Assembly: GCF_028372415.1 (NCBI RefSeq)
Contig: NC_092874.1
Span: 334,260,651 to 334,324,650 of the forward strand
Direction of reading: 5' to 3'
DNA from: Notamacropus eugenii
Taxonomy: Eukaryota; Chordata; Mammalia; Diprotodontia; Macropodidae
DNA: 64,000 bases
Numbering within the stretch: the first letter of the stretch is position 1; each line of letters opens with the position of its first letter. This document shows, in pieces, positions 47,201 through 54,599 of this stretch. The position numbers and the translations under genes were made by a program. A model generated the notes under the pieces. It had not been told where the DNA came from. It searched no databases and was given only the letters and a program-made list of their open reading frames with translations.

Positions 47201-50200
47201 CACATACTTTCTTCTAGGTCAGTGATGAGGAAAAGGCCAGGATAATATCCTCTATGTCTGCCCAGTAGGGTGGCCTTCTCAGGTTTTTCAGTGAAAACAA
47301 ATTCTGGAGATAACAGTAGCAGTCAAGGGAAGTTCTAAAAGGATTTTGCATGTCACTCAGGGATGATTTGAGTAGGTCACCAGGCAATTCAGTTGAACAA
47401 ATATTTACAAAATCCTCACTATGTTCAGAGCACTGTATCAGGTGCTGGGAGACAGGCAAGAGTGACAAGGAAAAATACGCCATTGTCCCTGCATTCGCAG
47501 CTCCTACAAGGCAGAAAATAAGATGAGGATCTGTTCATGTGTGGTGGGGAGTTGCTTATGTTTTTGAGACAATGGATGCTCTGATGTCAGTAGAAGTGTG
47601 GCTCTTTACTGGGGCTGTCCCTTGCCCTACTTTTCACTTTCCCCTCCCCCACTCTACTGTACACAGGTATATCTGAGAAAATAGAGAAGAGGTTGCTTAC
47701 AAACAAGACCCTTTTCCATAATATCAGTCCCTTACAATTGCCCGACACTACGTTCTTCCACTCAATCGAAGAATCTTAGAAGGAGCTTTGCAGGTCATGT
47801 GGTCCAGCCTTTCATCCAAAGGAGAATTCCTTCTGTAGCAAACCTGGCAGATGCCTGCTTGCAGACTGTTCCCTTTTGTTTTGTTTTTTAAACAGGAATT
47901 TTCAAAATCTTCTCAGTGTGACTCAAATCTCTTCTTAGGGCTGAGAGGGAATGTTTGTCCCCCTGACCTATGAAGTCCAGAATGTCTCAGACCCCTACTT
48001 CAAGATTTCTTAATCACTTTGCCTTCATATTTCCAGGCTAAATAGGCCTTTTTCTTTGTCTTTCTTCATAGGGAAACACCCAACCCTTTGATCACTTCTA
48101 TTCCCTGTCTCTAGCTCTGTCTCCCTTGAGGCAAAATGCCCAAAACTGCATGGAATTTTCTGGATAGGTATCTTGTAGTTTGGTACCCTGCTTGGTGGAC
48201 TTTTCTTTCTTAATCCATGTTTTTGCACAAATTGTTGCATCCCCTTCCAACTTGTGCTGCTTAGAAGCTCTAGTTTCTTTCAAAGTTTAGCTTAAAAACT
48301 AATTTCTATGAGGCCTTTCCCGATTTCCCTTCCACGTTATACCCCTGACTTGCCCCAGGCTCTAAGACTCTCCTGCCAAAATTACCTTGTTTTTATTTTG
48401 TACGTTTTGTGTACCTTATATGTGTACATGTTGTTCCCCTGTCCCCCAGTTCTTTGATGATGGGGACTGTTTTTGTATTACCGGTGCCTAATAGAAACTT
48501 TAACAAATATGTGGTGACTGATAAAAGTTTTGGGGTTTATACTTTGGGGAATAGTCAGCAGTAACTCCTAATTCCTTTTTCTGTGTCATAACCACCCTTC
48601 TCTCCTAGGTCATTTATAAGAAACAGCCTGAGCAGCAATTGGGATCCTGTTGTTTATACTTCAGTGACAAGAGAAGTACCCTTTGGTCCCTATTTCTGAT
48701 CACTAAGCTACTTCCCTATTAATAACAAAACATTCAATTAAAAAGAAAAAAAACCCTTTAAGTCAGCAACTTTGTTGAAAGTTTAAATAAATGGCATCTT
48801 TGTGTTTCCCCTTTAATTACATGTTTATTTACTTCCTCAAAAAGTTGAGTAGCCTTATGAGAATTACCTCTGCCCAGATGTGGATGCCAAGCAATGGCAC
48901 TCCTTTCCCAGGGATATGGGCACAAGTGGCAGCTTTTTGTCTTGTTTTGTTTTAAATATGAGAACCAGTATGTTTTATGGGCAGGAGTTCCTAGGGTATA
49001 CACGAGCTTTGTGACTTGTGGCACTGTCCTTTGGGTCTTTGGGTCTCAGCAGAACAGCTTATAAAATCATGGTAATGTCCCCAAGTCTTCTCTGGATTCT
49101 ACACAATCGTTTAATGAATACCTTGGCTTCACCTTTCTTCCAAGAAGCTCAAAGCATCCAAATAGAGCCTCTCTTTGGCTCTCCTAATAACAGCTCTAAG
49201 TTGGTAGGAAGATTTTTCTTTTTTAAGCATTTATTGAGTCTATTACCTGGCAGGCACTGGGCTAGATTTTGGGGATAAAAATACAAGGAATGAAACAATC
49301 CCTACAAGGACATTTATTAATATGTACAGAATAAATGTACAAATAAGTACAGAGTAGTTAGGGAACTATACTATATATGTATATATGTGTGTATATGTGT
49401 GTGTGTGTGTGTGTGCTTATGTGATATACACACACATATATATGTATGTATAGTGGTTGAGAGAAATCAGGATAGGCTTCACATAAAAAGTGATCCTTGA
49501 GCTATCCTGAAGGACAAGAACTCTCACAGGCTGAGGTGAGGAGGGAGGGCATCTTAGTAAAGACCTTTATCTTTAGTAAAACCAGTTATAAGGTTCCCTG
49601 GGGAGTAAGTGTAGGAACTTCAGCCTCTTAACCAAAAGTCCTGTGATCAGTCTTTGTTGTTTTTAAAGGGTCTTGAAACCATGTGGCCAGTTGTATATAA
49701 TACATTAGATATACAGATCAATTTACAGATGAATTCTGTTCCAGTCTGGGGAATAGGCCATGTGGCAGAGGGGCAAGAACTCTGGATTCTTAGCCCAGAT
49801 TGACCGCTAACTAACCATGTGACCTTAGGAAGTCATTTCATTATTCAAGGCCTGGGTTTTCTCATCTGTAAAATGAATGGCCAACCGAGGTTTCTGAGGC
49901 CCCTTCTAGTGCTAGTATTTTAATTTAAATGTCTATTTTCTGTTTCAAGTACAATGGGATTAGCGGAAAGGAATGGGTCCTAGACTTCAGATTTCATTGC
50001 TATGGAGACTCCCTATCTGTGAAAGTCAACAGCTTCTCTGCACATTATAGTACTGGAGAGTTGCTTGAAACAATGATATCAAACTCAGGGGGTGGAGGGG
50101 TGGGATGGGGATGAGGGGGCTGCAAAACTCCTTAATGTGGCCAGAAGCAGATTAAAAGGTAATTGGGACAGCAGGGATCAACTTCTATTTGAGTTTGACA

Positions 50201-53200
50201 GCAGGGTATCAAAGCCAGTATGAGTCAGAGGCAAGACTTGAACCTAGGTCTCATTTTACCACTATACTATGTTGCTTCTGATTGGAGTAAAAGGGAGATA
50301 ATCTGGAAGTTCTTACATTATTTTGGTCTACTGATTCTGATTTTAGTTCGAACTAGTTCTCTGAATTTCTTGGGAGCAGGAGAAAAAGAAGTTGAAAAAA
50401 AAAACCTAACCCAAAGAAATTTTGGTTCAGTTTGGGGTTTAGTTAAAAAACAATTTTTGAGGCTTAGCATATTAGCCTACTTCACTCCAAACTTTGGGCT
50501 GATGATTTGCTTCAGTTCAGTGCCTGATAGATATAGGTATTTATCCAAATGGTCTAATTTTCCTTTATGATGGAGCATCTCCCTCCAACTTGTGCATATC
50601 AGTTAGAAAGGTGGAAAGATGGGCAAGGAACGCAACTGAGGAGAGGACCCTGACTTTCTGGTACCTTCCACAGGAAACCTGGGACCAAAGCCTGGAAAAA
50701 TGTGAAGTCAGTCAAGCTTCCTTTCAGTGACTCCCACTGCTCCCTTCTGCATCCTCCCCTGTCTCAGTGCTTGTATGAAAGTTAGGAAAGTTCTTGCACC
50801 ACTCCATGCTTGGGTTTCTTATGTTACCCCAGTTCCCTCCATTTACTGAGGAAAGTAAGTAATGTTGGGAGTTTAAAATGGGATTCTTAACCAAGGGCCT
50901 CAGATTATACAACACTTTGTGCAGGTTCTCTGTGTCTTAATACAATCCATGACAATTCCTCCTTTCTCCTCCACCCCCACTTTCTCTCTGAAGCCACAAA
51001 GAGGAAGGGCACCGGGGGCTGAGGCAGATGGCCTTCAGTGAAGATTTACGAGGAGTCCTGCTTGGTCAGCAATGTGGGGCCTGCATGAAACATTGCCCAT
51101 CTTTAATGGGCTCTCAGACAGGCCACAATCAATCCTTCTTCTCTCTTCCCCTGCTTCCTGACAGCAGCAGAGCCGAGTTTCCCTCACAGAACAGTAAATA
51201 GGAGGCATTCTCCCGAGAGTCCCTAAGGCTTACTTAGCAGTTCACCTGGGGAATCTGGGTTCCTTAAGTACTCCCTGGCTGACAGTCATAATCTCCAAGA
51301 GACCCATGAGTATTTTCCCCCATTAATAGTGAAAAAAACTTCTTGGTTTTTGCACAAAGGTTTACTTACTCTCACTGAGCTGGGAGTAGCTCAGACCATG
51401 TTTCCCAACAGCCATATTTTTTCCTCTCCACAAATGAATGATATGTAGCCTCAACTCCCAATACATGAACATATGCTTTTACACAAGCTATGGCCTTTCT
51501 TTGTCTGGAGGCCTCCAAAATCCCACATCTTGGGCTGGAGTCTATTTTTGTTTCTCATTTCTCCCAACCTCCCCCAGTGTTTTCAACTTGATGACTGAAA
51601 TTGTTGCTAATACCTAGGCTGCTTTGTTATAGCTAAAACGATTTTGTAAGAGTCATTAGCCATCTCCTAAACATACTCCGGATCTAGCCCCATAAATAAG
51701 TGTACAAAGTCTGCCTCTCTGGGGCTGCTAGGTGCAGCCGTCCTTTTCTAACTGAGTAAAGTATCTGACCAAAGGAATCAATCAATTAACATGCATTAAG
51801 CACCTACTATCAGTCAGGCAAATGACAGCCTGAGACAGCAGGGGAAAGTTGTCATAACAGAGAGAGTGATAGACTTGGAGCCAGGAAAACCTGGGGTAAG
51901 AATTTGCTTCTGGATGTATTACTCAGTCACATCAACTCTATGGCCTCAGTCTCTTTATCTGTAAAATAGGGATAATACTACCTCTAGTACACACAAGGTT
52001 GTTGTGTGGCTCAAATGACTTTATACGTAAAGCACCATAGATATGTCTGCTACCATCAACTGAGTCTACACTTGTCCAGCTAAGAGTCGACACCATTCTC
52101 CTTGGCCAAGGAAAAATCAGAAAATATTAGGACATTATGGCTGAGAGGCCTGAAGAGGTCATCTTGTCCATCTTCCTCATCTTATAGGGGAGGGAAGGGA
52201 GTCCCAAAGACATGAAGTGACTTGCCCGATGTCACTGAGTTAGCTTTGAAGCCATGTCCTGTCCTCTGGACCACTCTGACACTGAAAGTGATTAAGCAGT
52301 TCTGATTTTTTTTTTCCACTATGGGAAAAATGATGACTTTACCTATAAAAATACCCTCCTTCCCTCTATACAACAATGCTCAATATAAATACCCTAGGGG
52401 CTTCCCATGTGGGTGAACATGAGATCGGTCTGGGTGACCACTACCTCAGCATTTATCAGGGATAATCACCTTTTTTTTTTTTTTGAGGCAATCAGGATTA
52501 AGTGACTTACCCAGGGTCATGAAATAGTAAGTGTTTGAGGATGGATTTGAACTTAGATCCTCCTGACTCTAGGGCTGGCACTCTATCCTACTGTGCCACC
52601 GAGCTATCCTGAATTCCCTCTTAAAAAGATCAAAGTGTCTTGACTGATTTCATGTCTCGCTAAAATCAGTCACCAATGTTTATTGAATATCTCCCTGCGT
52701 AGGCACCTGGCTACATATTACGGGAGAACTAAGAAGCATGAAAAAGAATAGAACAAAAGACAACAAAACAAAAACAAAACATAAAAGAAAAAAGCAGGAA
52801 AGAACTATAGACTGAATTATAGACTTGAGTTCAGCCCCTCCTCTATTATTACTAACTATGTGACCCTAGGCAAGTTACCTCCTTTCCCTGGATCTCAATT
52901 TTCTCATTGTGAAGTAACAGGATTAGAATGTCTTTTAAAGTCTGTTTTGGGTTCCAAATTCTGAATAAATCATGTTTTCTTCCCTTAAGAAGATTATTGT
53001 CAGTCAATCAATCAAGCATTTGCTAAACTCCTACTATGTTCTATGAACTATTTTAGGCACAATAATTGATAATATTTAATAACTGGTAATAAAAATAATT
53101 AATTATGGAGATTACAAGTAATATTTACAATAGATTTTAAATGACAGTATTATTAATAACAGTTTGGTATCTTACAGAAAGATGAGATTCATAATGACAG

Positions 53201-53342
53201 TAAAAAGACTACACATAGACTTATACTTACATTATTGACCACCCCAGGTAGTTGGCTGTGCTCCCCCAATACATGGGATTGTCCAAGACATTAAATGGAA
53301 ACGTTGTCACTCTTGCTTCCTTCAAGATTCCAAAGTAATCAC
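29046..53342 (-). CDS. PEMT: PEMT (phosphatidylethanolamine N-methyltransferase), 3' part: last three coding exons
   Basis: Joined exons 53342-53231, 35220-35146 and 29103-29046 encode the C-terminal 80 residues, matching human PEMT residues 120-199: [20 protein letters not shown], then [17 protein letters not shown], then [20 protein letters not shown] and [15 protein letters not shown], ending SPKSKKNK. All junctions are GT-AG and keep frame. PEMT is an ER and mitochondria-associated membrane enzyme that converts phosphatidylethanolamine to phosphatidylcholine by three S-adenosylmethionine-dependent methylations. The segment holds the last membrane helix ([19 protein letters not shown]) and the Glu-Glu pair (human 180-181) reported as needed for AdoMet binding; the second Glu codon is split by the last intron. 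The Gly-x-Gly part of that site lies in an upstream exon not in the window. Introns here are 18.0 and 6.0 kb. Same strand as RASD1, as in human. Confidence 0.97.
29104..29689. other. PEMT last intron, start of interval with nothing recognised
   Basis: GGGTGTGGGTGGGG low complexity at 29125-29148, otherwise unclassified intronic sequence. Confidence 0.4.
29690..30230 (+). repeat. L2 piece, MIR, L2 tail
   Basis: 29690-29860 L2-like (TTTTCAAGGTCCAACTCAGA). 29885-30045 MIR (GGAGGTATGGTACAATGGAG, TCTCACCTGTGATGTGAGG). 30060-30230 L2 tail (AGTCCTTTAGGATAGAGAGA). Confidence 0.55.
30365..30760 (+). repeat. Unnamed interspersed repeat, copy A
   Basis: Aligns over about 400 bp with 53441-53848: both share GATTTAAGTGAGGCAGAGTT, GGAAGTCTTCACATGCTTG, AATGGGT(T/G)TGAG, TGGTTTAG and CAGCTTCTT. 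I cannot place the family; an LTR or LINE 5' UTR is possible. Confidence 0.75.
30840..31570 (-). repeat. LINE-1 3' region, antisense
   Basis: Antisense L1 phrases: TCTGCATCAGTTCATACAAA, AGCCATTCTGCGATTATTGG, GATAAAAAGAATGCTGCTAT, ATCTACATTTCTATTGCAAT, GATTTGGAGCATG. Old. Confidence 0.72.
31580..31662 (-). pseudogene. 5S rRNA-derived fragment
   Basis: Read on the minus strand it starts GTCTACAGCCTTGCCAC and continues through GCTAAGCAGG, CCTGGTTAGTACTTGGATGG and GAAACC. These match the 5S rRNA 5' end and its internal control region (A box and C box). About 13 nt are missing before the A box and the last ~25 nt of the 5S are absent, so it cannot make a normal 5S rRNA. Either a 5S pseudogene or a 5S-derived SINE head. 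Confidence 0.85.
31717..31935. mobile_element. Short non-autonomous DNA transposon (family B), copy 1
   Basis: Starts CACTGATGGCAAACTGAAAT and contains TTAGAAAACCACC, ATGTTTTATTGTC and GTTAAGTATTTCCCA. The same element lies in reverse orientation, internally deleted, at 50065-50215. Class is inferred from the near-palindromic ends. Confidence 0.5.
31950..33190 (-). repeat. LINE-1 ORF2 region, antisense, broken by an L2 tail
   Basis: T-rich plus strand with antisense ORF2 phrases (TATAGTTTTGATGATTAGTT, GGATTTCTCTTTCAAATTTC, AGTGCTGTTGATTTTTCTTA). An L2 3' terminus at 32335-32465 (ACTGAGCTCCTTCAGAGCAC ... AATAATGCTTGTTGAC) is inserted in it. Confidence 0.65.
33191..35145. other. PEMT last intron, nothing recognised
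   Basis: About 2 kb of unclassified intronic sequence. Short open frames on both strands look like chance. No RNA gene or repeat could be named. Confidence 0.4.
35146..35220 (-). CDS. PEMT: PEMT penultimate coding exon
   Basis: 75 bp. It encodes (M)[11 protein letters not shown]...AVAILYE, the last transmembrane helix, and ends GA of the second Glu codon. Acceptor is TCTTTTCCAG, donor GTAAGTAGC. Human has His where Asn follows Met here. Confidence 0.97.
35221..35275 (+). repeat. GA/GGGA-rich low-complexity tract next to PEMT penultimate exon
   Basis: GAGAGGGAGAAGGAGAGG... on the plus strand is pyrimidine-rich on the PEMT sense strand. It extends the polypyrimidine tract before the acceptor. 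Confidence 0.8.
35300..35455 (+). repeat. MIR
   Basis: TCTAGCCCTGGCTCTGCCCC, GTCTCAGTTTCCTCACTTAT, AGATGGTCTCTAATACC. Confidence 0.75.
35537..35958. mobile_element. Tigger/mariner-like MITE with TA duplication
   Basis: 422-bp element with inverted ends: CAGTTATCCCTTCCACA at the left and TGTGGAAGGGATAACTA at the right (16 of 17 complementary). TA dinucleotides lie immediately outside both ends (35535-35536 and 35959-35960), the target duplication of Tc1/mariner and pogo-type elements. It is non-coding and contains a 17-G run at 35565-35581. Confidence 0.82.
36075..37095 (-). repeat. CORE-SINE split by an LTR
   Basis: Antisense tail and core at 36075-36179 (GGAAGGGAACTCAAGGATTG, CCCCAGAGAGACAAGAAGTA). 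The head half at 37016-37095 reads ACCACAGTAAGTAAGTAGCA and ACTGGGTCTTTCGATTCC. The two halves are contiguous in a MIR-type consensus. Confidence 0.6.
36180..37015 (+). mobile_element. LTR-like ERV fossil interrupting a SINE
   Basis: About 830 bp between the two halves of a MIR-type SINE. Its 3' part has LTR architecture: TATAAAAA at 36816-36823, a CTTCCTCTTGG-type leader and AATAAA at 36891-36896. An internal partial duplication (TTTCTCACAGAACAG / TTTCTTACAGAAACAG, then ATGTCCATG-like words) lies at 36345-36460. Family is not identified; ERV1-like by layout. Ends approximate. Confidence 0.5.
37185..37350 (-). repeat. CORE-SINE with CR1/L3-like tail
   Basis: AGTGCTGGAAGGGACCTTGG, CAGTCCAACTCCTC, ACACATGAGGAAACAGAGGC, TTGTCCAAAGTCATGC. 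Confidence 0.78.
37655..38075 (+). repeat. L2-like fragments
   Basis: 37655-37790: CTCTTTGAAGGCAAGGATTG and GGTGATCTATAAATGTTTAT. 37965-38075: TGTGTGCCCGGCCTTGTGCT and TGCCCTCAAGAAGTTTATTT. Confidence 0.55.
38151..38202 (+). repeat. (CA)26 microsatellite
   Basis: Uninterrupted CA repeat. The 187-codon open frame 37859-38422 crosses it (His/Thr run) and is not a gene. Confidence 0.97.
38400..39930 (-). repeat. LINE-1 ORF2 remnants, antisense, interrupted by an L2
   Basis: 38420-38630 carries TGTAAATTCATCTGGACCAG and ATAAAATTAGTTATTCTTCT; 39510-39930 carries TTTCAAAGAATCAACTTTTA and CAGGGATATAAGTTTTCCTC. Both are antisense ORF2-type sequence. The L2 at 38632-39478 lies between. Confidence 0.65.
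38632..39478 (+). repeat. LINE-2, 850-bp 3' end including the end of ORF2
   Basis: From ACTGTCAAAAGCACCGTCAC through CATCCAGGCTTGCAA, CTCCTCTGACACTGCCGC, ACTCCAGTCCACTCAGCTGT, ATCCAGTGACACCAGCCTCC, CTGCAAGAAGCCTTTCCC and GACTGTGAGCTCCTTGAAGA to the terminal CTTAATAAATGCTTGTGAAT. The best preserved L2 in the window. Confidence 0.85.
39958..40157 (+). repeat. Mar-1-type SINE, shortened
   Basis: GGGCAGTTGGGTAGTGCAGT, CTCATCTATACAATGAGCTA, GAAGGAAATGGCAAACCACT, GACTGAACAACAATG. Confidence 0.83.
40158..40899 (-). repeat. T-rich sequence, probably eroded LINE-1
   Basis: Plus strand is strongly T-rich with no diagnostic phrase; assigned to antisense LINE-1 only by composition and neighbourhood. 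Confidence 0.35.
40900..41035 (+). repeat. LINE-2 3' terminus
   Basis: ACACTGTAAATTCCTTGAGA, CCTTGGTGTTTAGCACAGTT, GGCATTTAATTAACGCCTG. Confidence 0.75.
41036..41669. other. PEMT intron, nothing recognised
   Basis: Unclassified intronic sequence; A-rich stretch at 41552-41590. Confidence 0.4.
41670..41935 (-). repeat. CR1/L3 LINE fragment
   Basis: Antisense CR1-type phrases: TCATCTACAAATCTGATACA, TTCTTCCAAGTAACTGATTA, TTCCTAGAACCCTCTGCTAA. Diverged relative of 58085-58490. Confidence 0.62.
41965..42185 (-). repeat. MIR-type CORE-SINE
   Basis: AGGTTTACAAAGAACTTTAC, AGAACAACCCTGTGAAGCAG, GCGAGGAAACTGAGGTAAGT, CAGTGCTCTATCCATGGC. Confidence 0.82.
42455..42560 (-). repeat. MIR tail fragment
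   Basis: CATGATCTCACCTGATCCTC and ACAACAATCCTGAAAGGGAG, followed by (AATC)n at 42530-42545. Confidence 0.6.
42561..43352. other. PEMT intron, nothing recognised
   Basis: Unique-looking intronic sequence with no supported gene. Confidence 0.4.
43353..43530. mobile_element. Short hAT-like DNA element
   Basis: Ends AATTCTTAAACTTTTTTTTT and GGTTAAGAACTCTATG are inverted and resemble a mammal-wide non-autonomous hAT family whose interior reads GGTGAAGCTTATGAACACCT and GGAAACCAATCATATCGAG. A similar end occurs at 62006-62080. Confidence 0.6.
43531..45404. other. PEMT intron, mostly unclassified
   Basis: MIR tail fragment (minus) at 43960-44060 (GGCAAAGCACTATACATATT). TA/TG-rich microsatellite at 44825-44930. 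Open frame 44334-44675 has no family resemblance. Confidence 0.45.
45405..45595 (+). repeat. CORE-SINE (MIR type)
   Basis: GATACAGTGGATAGAGCACT head, TCAGGAGACCTGGGTTCTTC, TTTTCTCCTCTGTAAAATGA core, ATTTTATGATGC end. Confidence 0.8.
45596..46194. other. PEMT intron, nothing recognised
   Basis: Unclassified; overlapping short frames on both strands at 45753-46064 are judged chance. Confidence 0.4.
46195..46385 (-). repeat. CORE-SINE with CR1/L3-like tail, well preserved
   Basis: ACAATCATAAATTAAGAGCT, GGAAGGGACCTTAGAGGTAA, TTTTACAGATGAGGACACCA, AGGCAGGATTTGAACTCAGG, TGACTCCAAAGTCAG. Confidence 0.82.
46386..47754. other. PEMT intron, largely unique
   Basis: No gene or firm repeat. Faint L2-like phrase at about 47390-47515 (ACTGTATCAGGTGCTGGGAG). 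Confidence 0.4.
47755..48530. repeat. CR1/L3 fragment (minus) followed by an L2 3' end (plus)
   Basis: 47755-48260 antisense CR1 type: GGCAAAATGCCCAAAACTGC, TTCCAGGCTAAATAGGCC. 48275-48530 sense L2: TATGAGGCCTTTCCCGATTT, TTTGATGATGGGGACTGTTT, GGTGCCTAATAGAAACTTTA. Confidence 0.68.
48531..49214. other. PEMT intron, nothing recognised
   Basis: Unclassified intronic sequence. Confidence 0.4.
49215..49455. repeat. L2-like fragment then TA/TG microsatellite
   Basis: AGCATTTATTGAGTCTATTA and GGCAGGCACTGGGCTAG at 49225-49265. (TATG)/(TG) alternating repeat at 49370-49455. Confidence 0.65.
49755..49920 (+). repeat. MIR
   Basis: AGAGGGGCAAGAACTCTGGA, AACCATGTGACCTTAGGAAG, TTTTCTCATCTGTAAAATGA. Confidence 0.8.
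50065..50215. mobile_element. Short non-autonomous DNA transposon (family B), copy 2
   Basis: Starts ATGATATCAAACTCAGGGGG and ends TTTGAGTTTGACAGCAGGG, an imperfect inverted pair. GGCCAGAAGCAGATTAAAAG and GGTAATTGGGA are the reverse-orientation counterparts of 31717-31935. A MIR remnant abuts at 50216-50278. Confidence 0.55.
50279..51861. other. PEMT intron, largely unique
   Basis: No gene recognised. 50990-51420 is repeat-free and GC-richer than its surroundings (see findings). L2-like phrase at 51780-51830. Confidence 0.45.
51862..52055 (+). repeat. MIR
   Basis: GTGATAGACTTGGAGCCAGG, CAGTCTCTTTATCTGTAAAA, ACACAAGGTTGTTGTGTGGC. Confidence 0.82.
52125..52285 (-). repeat. CORE-SINE with CR1/L3-like tail
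   Basis: CATTATGGCTGAGAGGCCTG, AGAGGTCATCTTGTCCATCT, AAGTGACTTGCCCGATGTCA. Confidence 0.65.
52468..52612 (-). repeat. Short marsupial SINE with poly(A) tail (WSINE1/SINE1 type)
   Basis: A T14 run on the plus strand (poly-A tail) leads into GAGGCAATCAGGATTAAGTG, GGATTTGAACTTAGATCCTC and the head end TACTGTGCCACCGAGCTATC. Unlike Mar-1 it lacks the RTE-like tail and ends in poly-A, which implies L1 mobilisation. Confidence 0.78.
52613..53230. repeat. Intron with L2-like and MIR fragments
   Basis: 52670-52730 L2-like (AATGTTTATTGAATATCTCC). 52830-52975 MIR plus (CTATGTGACCCTAGGCAAGT). 52990-53060 L2-like. AT-rich 53065-53160. Confidence 0.55.
53231..53342 (-). CDS. PEMT: PEMT third-last coding exon
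   Basis: 112 bp. It starts GT to complete a Gly codon begun upstream and ends with the first two bases of a Met codon. Acceptor is TTTGTCCATAG, donor GTAAGTATAA. It encodes [11 protein letters not shown]...NYLGWSI, the most conserved stretch of the enzyme. Confidence 0.97.
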
Positions 53343-53440
53343 CTATGGACAAAAACAGGACCAGGAAAATCATTCATTCATTCAACAAATACTTATTTTT
53401 TTTTTGGAGGGGGAACGGGGTATGTGTGTGATATCTTTTG

Positions 53441-53848
53441 ATTCATGCAAAAATTAGATTTAAGTGAGGCAGAGTTGCACGAAGTTATTGACCTCACTCT
53501 TTCTTCCACAGTTATCACAATCCTGTGGCAGAACAGAAAGAATCAAGCAGGTTGGTGACGGCTCAAGATGCAGGGAATGACCTTGGCGTCTTTGACGTTT
53601 AACCAAACTATAAGTTCCCCACAGCTTCTGTTTTAGCTCCCTTCATGGCTGTTACAACAGGTTGTTCTCATCTACCCATTCCACCAGAGGAAGTCTTCAC
53701 ATGCTTGGGGAGACACCCCCCTAACTCACCAATGGGTGTGAGACCCCTTGGTTACCCTTGACTTGGTTTAGTCTACATGCCAAAACAGTTTACCAGAGTG
53801 TGGCCACCATCCTTGCTGCAGCTTCTTAGAGCCACAAGTGAGAGTTGG
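53441..53848 (+). repeat. Unnamed interspersed repeat, copy B
   Basis: Homologous to 30365-30760 in the same orientation. Shared words include GAAGTCTTCACATGCTTG, GTGTGGCCAC and CAGCTTCTT, plus CTTCATGG-type blocks. No long open frame. Confidence 0.75.
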
Positions 53849-54599
53849 ATGGAATAGGTGAACATTAAAGGTGGAAAGCAGCCCCAAAAAGGGCTAGGCA
53901 GCCATCATATTGGAGGTACTAGTCTTTCCTGAACACATCCTATACCCCATAAAAAGTTATTACAGTCTACTATATGCCTAACACTTGCTAGCTACAGAGG
54001 AAGGACAAGGAGAATTGGGAAGGAGCAAGATGTATGAGACATCTGTCCTCCAGGAGTTTATAGCATCACTGAGGGATGTGTGCACAGGTTTAATAATAAC
54101 AGAGTTGGCCCAAAGCAACATGTGTCCTCACAGAGCAATAGAAAGTGATGCACGGATTTGGAGGCAGGGAAGATGACTTTACTACATATCATTTTTCTCC
54201 AGAATTAAAAACATATAATCCCCAAACAATCCAACAGCTCACTTTGAAAGATGTAGTAAAAAGAAGTCAGGACCATAAATCAGGAGACACAGGTTCTAAT
54301 TAGGACTATGTAGCATCAGAAAAGGGTGTCACAATCATCCAAGCTTCTGAGCCGCAGGTCACCAAAGCCTGTGCTTCCAATGGCTCACTCAGAGGTTGGG
54401 AAATCAGTGTTTGCCCTGAGGGCAGGTTGTCTTTTGGGTGTGCCTGATCCCCTATTGGGATGAAGCTACAGAGGTGACCCTGAATGTGTCCTGAGAACTC
54501 AAAAACCTCAGACACCAGAACAATTTCTGCTGTTATCACCCCAACTCGAATTCTCCAAGATTTGGAGTAAACATCACTCACTCCATGCTCAGTTCTCAC
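53849..54599. other. PEMT intron, nothing recognised
   Basis: 97-codon minus-strand open frame 54306-54599 shows no recognised domain. Confidence 0.4.

Noticed and set aside
54306-54599. 97-codon minus-strand frame, same strand as PEMT
   Set aside because: Checked as a possible upstream PEMT exon. The peptide has no similarity to PEMT residues 1-119 and no membrane segments.
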